From contig CAWBFN010000001.1 of assembly GCA_963788125.1 (NCBI GenBank), positions 2,001,894-2,065,893 on the forward strand: 64,000 nucleotides of DNA, in the 5' to 3' direction. Below are positions 53,201 through 62,202 of this stretch, one piece after another. Made by a program: the position numbers and the translations under genes. The notes under the pieces are model-generated. The model had not been told where the DNA came from. It ran no database searches and worked only from the letters and a program-made list of their open reading frames with translations. Source of the DNA: Bog-473 sp963788125 (GTDB taxonomy: Bacteria > Actinomycetota > Acidimicrobiia > Acidimicrobiales > RAAP-2). Within the stretch, counting starts at the first letter, position 1. Each line of letters begins with the position of its first letter.

Positions 53201-55153
53201 ATGGTGCACTCTGCAATGCAGCGCCTGGGAACCGCCCCGCCCCTTCCTCCCAAGGTGTCCAATCTTGATGCGATCATCGATTTCCGGCTCCTAGCCGAGA
53301 ACATCCCCCACATTGTGTGGGCGGCAGGCGCGGACGGCGCCACTACCTACTTCAACCAACGCGGATCGGATTTTACGGGCTTGCCTCCCGAAGCGAATTA
53401 CGGCTGGGGTTGGGTATTGCTGATTCATGAAGAGGACGCCACACGTGCGCAAGGCGAATGGAACCTCGCTCAGGAATCACAGATACCATTTGATACTCAG
53501 TGGCGAGTCCGACGCGCGGACGGCGAGTATCGTCGGATGGCAATTCGCGGCATGCCAGTTTTTGATACTCAGGAAGTGCTCACGCAGTGGGTCGGCACAT
53601 GCACCGACATTGAGGATGAGAAGCGCCTGGAAGACCACCTCCTTCGGACACAACAGACCGCCGCCGAATCGCTCACGCTCTTAGAGACGCTGCAGGCAAG
53701 CGCACCGGTAGGTTTCGGCTACGTCGATTGCGACTTTCGCATCGTTCGACTCAATGACTCACTTGCCGCCGTCAATGGGAACACGATCGAGTGTCAGCTC
53801 GGATGCACAATTGCTGAAGTGGTACCCGATCTCTGGGCGCAGATCGAACCCGCCCTCCGAAAGGTCCGAGAGACTGGGAATCCCGTGGTCAATCTCGAGG
53901 TGAACGGCAAAAGCGCTGTGCAACCCGAACAGATCCATACCTGGCTGTCGAGCTACCATCCCGTTCGCCTGCACGGCGAGATCATCGGAATCGGCATCGT
54001 TGTGGTCGACATCACCGAGCGTCGACAGGCAGAAGAATTCCGGTCGATTGTAATGAACCAGATGGCAGAGGGCCTTTACACGCTTGACGGCGAGGGTCAG
54101 CTCACGTACATGAATGCCGCTGCATCGGAGATCCTTGGATGGACTGAGGAGGAGCTTCGCGGAAAGCATATGCACGATGCCATTCACTTCCAAGGTGACG
54201 ACGGGACTCTCCTAAGTGAAGAAGAATGCGAACTTCTAAAGGTACGGACACAAGGACGGACCATACGCCTGGACGACGTTGTGTTCACCCGCAAGGACGG
54301 ATCTCTTAGATACGTCTCCGTTTCTGGTTCTCCCCTGTTGAACGGATCCACGGTCAGTGGGGTGGTCGTAGTATTTCGCGATACCACAGACGAGCATTCC
54401 GATCGGGTTCGAATCAAGCGTGAGCTTGCCGCACTGACCTGGGTTGGTCGGATACGTGAAGCGCTGGACGAAAACAGACTCATGCTGTACGCGCAGCCCA
54501 TTGTGCCCCTCACCGGTGGTCAAGCCAGCGAGGAACTTCTCCTGCGAATGGAGGGGCGAAACGGCGAGATCATCCCACCGGGTGCCTTCCTTCACGCAGC
54601 GGAGAGGTATGGCTTAATATCGGAGATTGACCGATGGGTGGTCAAAGAAGCGGTCCGACTTGCCGCGAGCGGCCGCCACGTTGAGGCGAATCTTTCGGCG
54701 GAGTCGATTTCGACACTCGATTTGCTTACGGTGATCGAACACGAGATTCACCAGACCGGCGCTGATCCCTCAAATCTCGTATTTGAGATAACTGAGACTG
54801 CCCTCATGGGCGACATAGCGAAAGGTGAGTTTTTTGCCCGCGGTTTACTTGATTTGGGCTGCGGCCTCGCGCTCGATGACTTCGGCACCGGCTTTGGCAC
54901 CTTCACGTACCTCAAAAGAATACCGATCAAGTTTCTCAAGATCGACATCGAGTTCGTTCGCGATCTTGGTGCCAACCTGGCCAATCGGCACATTGTGAAA
55001 GCCATCGTCAACCTCGCTAAAGGGTTCGGTTGCCAAACGATCGCCGAAGGTGTCGAAGACGAGGCCACGGTATCGGTCCTCCGGGAGTTTGGTGTCGACT
55101 TCGTGCAAGGCTTTCACCTTGGGCGTCCGGCACCCATCGTCGAGCGTCGTTAG
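53201..55153 (+). CDS. multi-PAS EAL-domain signalling protein
   Basis: A 650-residue protein with three PAS/PAC units (about 22-145, 155-275 and 280-400) and a C-terminal EAL domain (about 415-640). The EAL core keeps EELLLRMEG (EEL for EAL), the NLSAES block, EITETALMG, the loop ALDDFGTGFG, KIDIEFV and QGFHLGRP, so cyclic-di-GMP phosphodiesterase activity is plausible. No GGDEF domain is present. It is soluble. ATG 53201 is chosen because AAGGA lies five bases before it. Its first PAS (AENIPHIVW, TGLPPEANYGWGW) closely resembles the PAS of the LuxR protein at 60630. Confidence 0.9.
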   Translation: MVHSAMQRLGTAPPLPPKVSNLDAIIDFRLLAENIPHIVWAAGADGATTYFNQRGSDFTGLPPEANYGWGWVLLIHEEDATRAQGEWNLAQESQIPFDTQWRVRRADGEYRRMAIRGMPVFDTQEVLTQWVGTCTDIEDEKRLEDHLLRTQQTAAESLTLLETLQASAPVGFGYVDCDFRIVRLNDSLAAVNGNTIECQLGCTIAEVVPDLWAQIEPALRKVRETGNPVVNLEVNGKSAVQPEQIHTWLSSYHPVRLHGEIIGIGIVVVDITERRQAEEFRSIVMNQMAEGLYTLDGEGQLTYMNAAASEILGWTEEELRGKHMHDAIHFQGDDGTLLSEEECELLKVRTQGRTIRLDDVVFTRKDGSLRYVSVSGSPLLNGSTVSGVVVVFRDTTDEHSDRVRIKRELAALTWVGRIREALDENRLMLYAQPIVPLTGGQASEELLLRMEGRNGEIIPPGAFLHAAERYGLISEIDRWVVKEAVRLAASGRHVEANLSAESISTLDLLTVIEHEIHQTGADPSNLVFEITETALMGDIAKGEFFARGLLDLGCGLALDDFGTGFGTFTYLKRIPIKFLKIDIEFVRDLGANLANRHIVKAIVNLAKGFGCQTIAEGVEDEATVSVLREFGVDFVQGFHLGRPAPIVERR

Positions 55154-55748
55154 ACATTTTCGGCGCCGTATCGCGCTCGGTACCCCATCCGGGCGGCGGG
55201 GTTGGTTTCATCAGTCAAGGATCGGGAATTCTCGTGGCCCCTGCAGTCACGGAATTTTGGTCAAGTCCAGGTCTCTCTTTACCCGTGCGACGAATCACTC
55301 GACTTCGCTCCCACCTGTCGAGTCATCAACCCCAACGATCCAGCTCTCGAAGCTGATGGAGCCGAGCGGGAAGCAGGTAGTCATCACGAATTGATCCATC
55401 CGTACTTCCAATCGAATTTGCACAAGTCACATATTCAAGCGTCGGGCGCACCTCACGAAGGGACTCGCTGAATCTGCGAGACCGGATCAGGTCAAGCGAG
55501 TCCAACACATCTCATCTCGAAGAGTCCCCATACCCGAACGCAGTCGTCCGATGGGCGACAATTCACGCACTCGAAACCACGTGAACGCGTGTATCGGCGA
55601 ATGGTGGAAGTTGACAGGCTTGGATCATGCTCACTCATTCGTTGACGAAGGCCGTGAGCAGCTATGTACAGCCGATCGAAGCGAAGTACCGCCATTGTGA
55701 CGGGGAGTTCGAACGCATTGACTTGCCTTCGGTGCACCAAGGTGATCC
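55154..55748. other. intergenic stretch, nothing recognised
   Basis: These 595 bases separate the PAS-EAL gene from the DUF1931 gene. Open frames in several phases are short, without motifs or good ribosome sites. The promoter of the DUF1931 gene should be near its right end. Confidence 0.5.
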
Positions 55749-56198
55749 ATGACGACCTTGGGTGTTTCCAAATTCCAGCATTTCTTTCGCATTTCAGCCG
55801 GGTTGCAGGTCAACAAGAACGACCTCAAACGCTACCGCGATTTTCTCAACCGGAAGCTGTACGACATGCTGGTGACGGCTCAAGCCACAGCCCGTGCCAA
55901 CCTACGGGACATCCTCCTGCCCGCGGACCTGCCCATCACCAAAGGGCTCCAGCAGTGCATGCACGACTTCCAGAAGCTGGATAGTGACATCGGATTGCTC
56001 TCACTACTCGAGGAGATGGAAGTTGTTCCACCGACGGATCTCGCTTTGAGCCAGGAGGCTGAGACGAGATTGCCGCAGGTGGCCGGAGGTGTCTCGGTGG
56101 CTTTGGCAAGAACGATCCGAATCCTCGATCGAGGCCTCAAGGCTCCCCATTCGGCGGATTGGGAGGAAGCCTTCGGAGTCATGGACCTGCTCATCTGA
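55749..56198 (+). CDS. DUF1931 bacterial histone-fold protein
   Basis: A 149-residue member of DUF1931: GVSKFQHFFRISAGLQVNKN, RYRDFLNRKLYDMLVTAQAT, ADLPITKGLQQCMHDFQKL and GGVSVALARTIRILDRGLK are its conserved blocks. Structures of thermophile relatives show a pseudodimer of two histone folds in one chain. DNA binding is likely but the physiological role is poorly known. The start is ATG 55749. A truncated TetR remnant follows immediately after its stop. It lies near the heat-shock cassette, as a possible stress-related nucleoid protein. Confidence 0.85.
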   Translation: MTTLGVSKFQHFFRISAGLQVNKNDLKRYRDFLNRKLYDMLVTAQATARANLRDILLPADLPITKGLQQCMHDFQKLDSDIGLLSLLEEMEVVPPTDLALSQEAETRLPQVAGGVSVALARTIRILDRGLKAPHSADWEEAFGVMDLLI

Positions 56199-56200
56199 GA

Positions 56201-56668
56201 AGAGCGCCCTACCGGCATTTCGCTGACAAGGAAGGACTGCTGACCGCGGTTGCCGTTGAAGGCTGGGATGGTCTCGCCGAAGCCCTGAGGTCTAGCGGCG
56301 CCAAAAATTCCGAACCGTCGACACGGCTGCAGAAAGCCCTAATGACAGTCTTAGAGATGGGAAGGAAGCGTCCTCACCTTTACCAACTGATGTTCGCCAT
56401 ACCCAAGAGCGATCCCGGCGCAGGCGCGCGCTCCGCTTCCCGGGCTCAGGAGGAGTTCCTCTCAATCGTGGCTGCCGTGGTTGGGGAGGCAGATGCACGA
56501 CACTACGGGGCCCTGCTGTTCAGTAGCGCCCACGGTATCGCCGAGTTGGAAATCAGCGGGCACCTGACCGAAGAAACTTGGACAACCGCAGAAGATCTCT
56601 TTGCGACCTTGGTGGCCATGATTGCCAACTACCACCCGGCAAGGCGGACCAAACACGTCGTTCGGTGA
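56201..56668 (+). pseudogene. TetR regulator remnant lacking most of the HTH
   Basis: The sequence begins within the recognition region (RAPYRHFADKEGLLTAVAVE, the usual end of a TetR DNA-binding domain) and continues with an intact C-terminal domain (YQLMFAIPKS, FSSAHGIAELEISGHL). The first 40 or so residues, with helices 1-2, are missing, and the fragment begins right behind the DUF1931 stop. It looks like a deletion that fused the two loci. It could not bind DNA normally. Confidence 0.6.
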
Positions 56669-56807
56669 GTTCTCCCACGGAATAGAGCTAATGCCTAAGC
56701 GGTGTCATCTGGTAGTGGAAGATTTACCTTGTCCCGTAAGTCGCCAGAGGAACGGCCTCTAGCCTTCGACCCTCTAGTTCACGACGGTTCAGCTACCGTC
56801 ATGCCAA
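56669..56807. other. short gap between decayed genes
   Basis: No gene is seen. From here rightward the DNA becomes visibly richer in G+C, consistent with a junction between segments of different origin. Confidence 0.35.
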
Positions 56808-57110
56808 CTAGCCGAAGTCATCCCGGGTGACGATGTAGGCGCCGCCGGCGTTCGGGTAGGAACGGTTGGTCTGGCGATACGACACGACCCGCAGCCAGCT
56901 GGAGCCCGATGATTACCGTCGAGATCGGGACGCTCAATGAGAAGGCCGCCAGCACAGCGGCCCGCAGCAGCACCCCGACCATCTCGGCGGTGGCGTAGGC
57001 GACCGAGGAGAGAGGGCGCCGCCCGAGCAGCAGCCGGGCCAGCCGGCCGTCGGTACCGGCGGCTCCCGCCTGTCCGCGATCCCGGCCCGGTACCCTCCGG
57101 CCACCACCGG
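56808..57110 (-). pseudogene. fragment of an APC-superfamily amino acid permease
   Basis: On the minus strand one frame reads LLLGRRPLSSVAYATAEMVG and SVPISTVIIGLQLAAG, and after a one-base shift VVSYRQTNRSYPNAGGAYIV followed by TRDDFG and a stop at 56808. SSVAYAT, SYRQT and AYPxGGGAYIV are the N-terminal landmarks of APC/KUP-type permeases. Everything after the second membrane segment is gone. It is a decayed remnant, downstream of and on the same strand as the LuxR gene. Confidence 0.5.
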
Positions 57111-57120
57111 GAGCGGAGCT

Positions 57121-58584
57121 TCACCGCCAGCGCGGGCGGTCGTTGAAGAGGACCGCCAGCTGCAGCCGGGAGCGGACGTTCATCTTCCGATAGATCGACC
57201 GGAGGTGGAAGTCGACCGTGTGGCGCGAGACAAAGAGCCGGCTCGCCACCTCCTGGTTGGTGAGGCCCTGGGCCACGAGGTCGGAGATCTTGAGCTCGGC
57301 ATCCGTGAGGCTGGCCCACCCCTCGAGCGCTCGGGGCCGCTGTCGCGCCCTGGGCCGGGCGGCCTGCGTCCGGAGGCGATCGCAGACGCGCTCTGCGTCG
57401 TGCTCCGCCCCCACAGCGGCATACCCCTCGATCGCCAGCCCATAGGCATTCCGGGCGGCAGCGGGGTCGGACCGGGCCAGCACGCTCGCAAGGTCCTCCG
57501 TCGCGGAGGCTCGTGCCCATGGATGCCGGTGGGCGTCGATCGCCTGGCGCAACAGGCTGGGGTCATCCTCTAGCAACCCACGCGCCTGGAGCTCGCCGGC
57601 GACCACGGTGGGGAATTCGTCGTTCTCCCGAGCGAGCAGCTCCGCGCCGGCGACGACAGCTTCGGCCCGATGGTGTTCACCCACGGACATAGCAGTGCGA
57701 ACGAGGAATGCCGGCGCGACCGGGACCATGGCGAACATGGCCCGCTGGGAGAGGGGGTCGTCGCACAGCGAGACCGAGGTCTCGAAAGCCTGCGCCGGCT
57801 GCTGCTTGGCGGCGACGACGAGGGCGGCGGTGACTCGATGCTCGACCGAGCCCAGGGAGCCGTCGATCGTCGGCGGCTCGGCCTCGAAGCGGCGCACGTG
57901 CTCCTGGGCGTCTCTCAGGTCCCCGCGCCGGAGGGCGATGGCGGCGAGCACCGATTCGCCCGAGGCGACGAACTCTCGAAGAGCGTCCCGCCGGCCGGTG
58001 TCGACGGCCCACGCCGCGCACTTGGCCGCTTCGCTGATGCGGCCGGAAGCCAGGAGATAGCGGGCGGAGACGGCCGGGATCCCTGCCTCCCGCAAGGCGC
58101 CATGTTCGCCGGACAGATGGCTGGCATCGACGAGACAGGCGGCCGCACCGGCGAGCTCCCCGAGCGCGATCTGCACGGCCGCCAGCGCCAGGTGCGCCCG
58201 GATCTCCCCTGGTGGGCGGTGTCGCCGGGCCGAGTCAGCGGCGGCTCGAAGCAGCGAGAGAGCGTCGGCCACGCGGCCTTGGTGCCAGGCGCCCACCCCG
58301 TAGGCGGTGAGGGCGGTCGCCCGTTCGTCATCTGATCCGCAGGCGAGCAGGCCCTCCGCCAGCTCGCTGGCCTGCCTAAACTGACCGCAGCGAAGCTGGG
58401 CGAGCACCTCCGCATCATCGCGATGCCCGTTCTCACCCCGCGTCGAAGGGCTGCGCCCACATGCGGGTCGCACGGAGTCCAACCCTGGAATGGGCCGCGC
58501 GTGATTCCGGAGGTCCATCCTGCCCGATGTGATCACCGGTCGGCGCTGGCCGCCGGGCTCGGCGTGTGTCCAGACGTCCGTCAT
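57121..58584 (-). CDS. LuxR-family regulator with TPR-like sensor part
   Basis: A 487-residue protein. The C-terminal LuxR HTH is strong: LTDAELKISDLVAQGLTNQE, VASRLFVSRHTVDFHLRSIY (about 420-478). The rest is Ala-rich helical repeats of TPR type (about 60-400), like the C-terminal parts of LAL/MalT regulators, but the ATPase domain is absent. The start is uncertain: ATG 58584, or ATG 58518 (MDLRNHARP). It is divergent from the PucR-like gene at 58825 and may control the monooxygenase cluster (inference). Confidence 0.82.
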   Translation of the reverse strand: MTDVWTHAEPGGQRRPVITSGRMDLRNHARPIPGLDSVRPACGRSPSTRGENGHRDDAEVLAQLRCGQFRQASELAEGLLACGSDDERATALTAYGVGAWHQGRVADALSLLRAAADSARRHRPPGEIRAHLALAAVQIALGELAGAAACLVDASHLSGEHGALREAGIPAVSARYLLASGRISEAAKCAAWAVDTGRRDALREFVASGESVLAAIALRRGDLRDAQEHVRRFEAEPPTIDGSLGSVEHRVTAALVVAAKQQPAQAFETSVSLCDDPLSQRAMFAMVPVAPAFLVRTAMSVGEHHRAEAVVAGAELLARENDEFPTVVAGELQARGLLEDDPSLLRQAIDAHRHPWARASATEDLASVLARSDPAAARNAYGLAIEGYAAVGAEHDAERVCDRLRTQAARPRARQRPRALEGWASLTDAELKISDLVAQGLTNQEVASRLFVSRHTVDFHLRSIYRKMNVRSRLQLAVLFNDRPRWR

Positions 58585-58824
58585 AGTGTCGCAGCAACCC
58601 GACGTTTCATTCGGGGCCTCCTAGCGTGGTATCGACCGCACCCGCGGCCGCTCACCTAGGATGCGCCCCAGACGCTTCATTTGCCTGGACCTGGATGCAC
58701 GAACCTGGCCGGTTCGGACTAACCTGCTAGGCCGGTGCGCGCGAGACCCGGCGGGCACCGTCTGCGAAAGTGAGGCAGATGTCTGCGCAATGGGAGGTCG
58801 CCGTGCAATGAAGCTCGCGCTCCG

Positions 58825-60591
58825 GTGCAGCGGGCCTGTGGCCCGTCGGCGCTGGCCCCGGTGACCCCTCTCGACCCACAGTCCGCCGGCGGAGAGGTCG
58901 CCGTCCTCCGCGAGGAGCTTTCGGCATTCCAACCCCTGCTGGCGCTGTCCATGCTGATGACGGCCAGCGCCGACATTGACGAAATCCTTAGGCTCGCAAC
59001 CTCCTCCATGACGTCGCTCGCGCCCTGCCGGCTCGCGGCGGTCCGGCTGGACGGCGCCTGGTGGCCTGACCCCTCGCGGTCACCGCACGATGCGCAGCAG
59101 CTCGAGGCCGAGCTCGCCCGTTTGGGAGGGCGGGACGGCGAGGTGCGCTTCGGCGACAGCCGGGGTTGGGGGTTCCCGCTGGTGACCATCGGCGGCGTGG
59201 CGGGGCACATCGTCGTCTCATCCCGTCGGAAGCTCGGGGACCATCACCGTTTCCTCGTCGCCGTCCTCATCCAGCACGCGGCAGCAGCGCTGGCCAACGC
59301 CCGCCTGCAGGCCCGGCAGCAGGCCACGCTCGACGAGCTGCAGGTCAAGAACCGGTCGCTCGAGCAATCGATGGCCGCCACGGAGCAGGCCAGGTTCGAA
59401 GCGCAGCGGAGCCTCGATATCCACCGGAGGCTGACGGCGGCGGCCACGGCGGGTGAGGGCGAGCAGGGAATCGCCAGCGCCGTGCACGAGTTGACCGGCC
59501 TCCCCGTCGTGGTCGAGGACCGGCACGGGAACCGGGTGGTGTGGGCAGGCCACGCGGAGCCGCCCCAACAGGCCAAGCCGTCTCCCTCCGCACGCGAACG
59601 GCTGCTTCGCCGGGCGGTGGTCGGCGGAGGCTCCATTCGTGACCACGGGCGGCTCCTGTCCGTCGCCCGGTCAGGGGAAGAGGTCGTCGGGGTGATCGTC
59701 CTCCTCGACCCCGACGGAACGGCGGGGCCCTCCGATTGGGTGGCGCTCGAGCACGCCACCACCGTCCTCACGCTCGAGCTGGCGCGGCGTCGGGCGGTGG
59801 CGGAAACGGAGCTGCGCCTTGGGCGGGACCTGGTCGAGGAGCTGCTGTCCGGTACCGAGTCGCGGAGCATCGAGGAACGGGCTCGACTCCTTGGGTACGA
59901 CCTGGCCCGCCCACATAGAGTGGTCGTCGTGGAGGATGATGACACGCAGCGGGCAAGCTCCGAGGATCTATTTGGCGCGGTACGTCGAGCCGCCCGCGAC
60001 ACCGGTGTGGGATCCCTGCACACGGCGAGGGGCACGAGCGTCGTCGTGCTCTCCCATGGCGACCACGACTGGGAGCGGTTCCGCGCCGCGGTGAGCGACG
60101 AGCTGGGGGGCAAGCGGCGGTGCCGCATCGGCGTGGGCGGCCGGTGCCCCGAACCGCCGGACTTTCCCCGCTCGCTGCGCGAAGCACAGAGGGCGGTCAG
60201 GCTCCAGCGGGCAACCGCCAGCCCCGAGTCGGCGACGAGATTCGAGGACCTCGGCATCTACAAGCTCCTGGCCGATCTCGGCGACGTCGACTCGGTGGAA
60301 GGCTTCGAGCGCCGCTGGCTGGGCAGCCTGCTCGACTACGACGCCGCCAAGGGCACCAAGCTCGTGGAGACGGTCGCCGCTTACGTCGAGTGCGGCGGAA
60401 ACTACGACGCCACCGCGGCGGCCTTGTACGTGCACCGCAGCACACTCCGCTACCGGCTGCAGCGGCTGCGGGAGATCTCCGGGCTGGATCTCAACGACCC
60501 GGACACCCGGTTCAACCTCCAGCTGGCCACCCGGGCCTGGACCACGCTGCGGGCGCTCCGGCAGGGGAGCCATAGTCCGACCACCACGTGA
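58825..60591 (+). CDS. PucR/CdaR-type regulator with GAF-like domain
   Basis: A 588-residue regulator: GAF-like N-terminal sensor (about 30-155), a coiled coil (about 155-205), a second sensor/GGDEF-like region (about 340-480) and a C-terminal HTH_30 (YVECGGNYDATAAALYVHRS, TLRYRLQRLREISG). PucR/CdaR members activate catabolic genes. Two GTG codons, 58825 and 58861, are possible starts; neither has a strong ribosome site. Its TGA overlaps a GTG of the PAS-LuxR frame by four bases, so the two regulators are probably made together. Confidence 0.85.
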   Translation: MQRACGPSALAPVTPLDPQSAGGEVAVLREELSAFQPLLALSMLMTASADIDEILRLATSSMTSLAPCRLAAVRLDGAWWPDPSRSPHDAQQLEAELARLGGRDGEVRFGDSRGWGFPLVTIGGVAGHIVVSSRRKLGDHHRFLVAVLIQHAAAALANARLQARQQATLDELQVKNRSLEQSMAATEQARFEAQRSLDIHRRLTAAATAGEGEQGIASAVHELTGLPVVVEDRHGNRVVWAGHAEPPQQAKPSPSARERLLRRAVVGGGSIRDHGRLLSVARSGEEVVGVIVLLDPDGTAGPSDWVALEHATTVLTLELARRRAVAETELRLGRDLVEELLSGTESRSIEERARLLGYDLARPHRVVVVEDDDTQRASSEDLFGAVRRAARDTGVGSLHTARGTSVVVLSHGDHDWERFRAAVSDELGGKRRCRIGVGGRCPEPPDFPRSLREAQRAVRLQRATASPESATRFEDLGIYKLLADLGDVDSVEGFERRWLGSLLDYDAAKGTKLVETVAAYVECGGNYDATAAALYVHRSTLRYRLQRLREISGLDLNDPDTRFNLQLATRAWTTLRALRQGSHSPTTT

Positions 60592-60629
60592 CCGGCCACG
60601 TATCGACAGGTAGGAGTAGCGGAGAACCT

Positions 60630-61427
60630 GTGGCACAATTACCCAAGACATTGACCGCCGAACAGGCCTGGGCGGCGTGCGAGCTCGTCGCCGAGTCGAT
60701 CCCGCACATTGTGTGGCTGTCCCACCCATCCGGCTCGACCGACTATTTCAACACCCTCGGGACGGACTACACGGGCTTGCCCCGTGAAGCGAACTACGGA
60801 TGGCGGTGGCTTGAGCTCGTCCATCCGGACGACGCCGAGCGGGCCAGTCTCGGCTGGGAGCACGCGACGCGGACGCTGACCCCCTTCGAGCTGACCTACC
60901 GGATCCGGCGGAGCGACGGCCAGTTCCGGTGGCACGCCTTCCGGGCGCTCCCCATTCGGAGACCAAACGGCGAGATCCTGCGGTGGATCGGGACCGCCGA
61001 CGACGTCGACGAGGGCGAGCTGCCGGAGGACGATAGGGCTCGCATCGAGCGCCAGACCCGGGAACTACGGGCGTTGCTCGAGGCGATCCAACCGGCTCCC
61101 GAGGACCGGTTCGGCTTCGTGCCTGCGGACCGACGCGGGCGGCGGGTGAGGGCAGACCTCGAGGGCGCTCCATCGCTTCGGCGGGAGCTGGCCGGGGCTC
61201 TGGCCGCCGCCAGCTCGACGGTCGAGCGGCTCGGTCCCCGAGAGATCACCGTGCTCCGTCTGATCGCCGGCGGCTACACGAGCGCCGAGATCGCCAACCT
61301 TCTCGGTCTGTCGCTGCGCAGCATCGAGACGAGCCGCTCCCGCCTGCGCCAGGCCCTCGGCGTGACGAGTCGCGCCGAGTTGGTGCGGGTCGCCTATGGG
61401 GCCGGCCTGGCCGGGCCGCAGGCTTGA
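60630..61427 (+). CDS. PAS-LuxR response regulator-like protein
   Basis: A 265-residue protein: one PAS/PAC domain (about 15-135; AESIPHIVWLSHPSGSTDYF, TGLPREANYGWRW) and a C-terminal LuxR HTH (LGPREITVLRLIAGGYTSAE, IANLLGLSLRSIETSRSRLR). No receiver domain is present, so the PAS domain is the likely signal input. GTG 60630 has GGAG six bases upstream; an earlier GTG at 60588 overlaps the PucR stop (GTGA) and is an alternative start. The PAS is close to the first PAS of the EAL protein at 53201. Confidence 0.85.
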   Translation: MAQLPKTLTAEQAWAACELVAESIPHIVWLSHPSGSTDYFNTLGTDYTGLPREANYGWRWLELVHPDDAERASLGWEHATRTLTPFELTYRIRRSDGQFRWHAFRALPIRRPNGEILRWIGTADDVDEGELPEDDRARIERQTRELRALLEAIQPAPEDRFGFVPADRRGRRVRADLEGAPSLRRELAGALAAASSTVERLGPREITVLRLIAGGYTSAEIANLLGLSLRSIETSRSRLRQALGVTSRAELVRVAYGAGLAGPQA

Positions 61428-61539
61428 CCCCCTCTCCTCCGCGAGATTTGCCGAGCTTGGACCTTGATTTCGGGAAACCCGCACCTTAGATTAACCTTAG
61501 AGCGAGCCAGAGTGAAGTCCTACCCTTGAGGAGGGTCCG

Positions 61540-62202
61540 ATGGCTGTTGGTCGCGACATCGGTGTGGCCGGCATCGAGGTTCACCCGGGGGCTCACATCT
61601 GCGGCATGTATCGAGGCGCCGCTGAGCGTGACGCCATTCTGGTCGCGTTCCTCAACGCCGGTCTGGCGGCGGGCGACAAGTGCATCTGCGTCGTCGACGA
61701 CGGCGAGCCCTCGGAGATCATCGCGGCACTGGGCGCCGAGCTGGCTGCCCGTGAGCGCGCGGACGACAAGCAGCTCGACGTCATTCGGGCGTCGGACATG
61801 CACCTCCGATCCGGCCGGTTCTCTGCCGACGAGACCATCGGCTCCTGGAAGGCGGCCATCTCCGAGGTCATGTACGACGGTCGATTCGACCTGGTCCGCG
61901 CCGTGGAGACCTGGTCGCTGCGAGACGTCGTGCCCGACGCTCGGGAGCTCGTTGCGCTCGACTCCGAGATGAACCGGTTCCTGCCGCTCTTCCCACAGGT
62001 GGTCCTGTGTCTCTACGACCTGGAGCGGTTCGGGGGCGATTCGGTCGTCGACCTCCTCCGCACGCACCCCAAGGTGCTGGTCGGAAAGATGGTGCTCGAG
62101 AACCCGTACTACCTCGGGCCCGACGAGTTCCTCGCTGTCGCCCAAAGCGGGGCGGCCGACCGCCAGGGACTCGAAGAGTTGGCAGCCCGTGTTGCCTCGT
62201 GA
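61540..62202 (+). CDS. MEDS-domain sensor protein
   Basis: A 220-residue protein with the MEDS fold (methanogen/methylotroph DcmR sensory domain): GAHICGMYRGAAERDAILV, FLNAGLAAGDKCICVVDDGE and the later RFDLVRAVETWSLRDVV and LVGKMVLENPYYL. The CxxY and cysteine positions (His-Ile-Cys, Lys-Cys-Ile-Cys) match the family, which is thought to sense hydrocarbon derivatives. No DNA-binding domain is present. ATG 61540 has GAGGAGGG five bases upstream. Its end overlaps the start of the monooxygenase alpha-subunit gene by 14 bases, so both are probably translated together. Confidence 0.85.
   Translation: MAVGRDIGVAGIEVHPGAHICGMYRGAAERDAILVAFLNAGLAAGDKCICVVDDGEPSEIIAALGAELAARERADDKQLDVIRASDMHLRSGRFSADETIGSWKAAISEVMYDGRFDLVRAVETWSLRDVVPDARELVALDSEMNRFLPLFPQVVLCLYDLERFGGDSVVDLLRTHPKVLVGKMVLENPYYLGPDEFLAVAQSGAADRQGLEELAARVAS

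Noticed and set aside
54400..55153. Diguanylate cyclase activity in the PAS-EAL protein
   Set aside because: No GGDEF motif or domain-sized region is present between the PAS units and the EAL domain.
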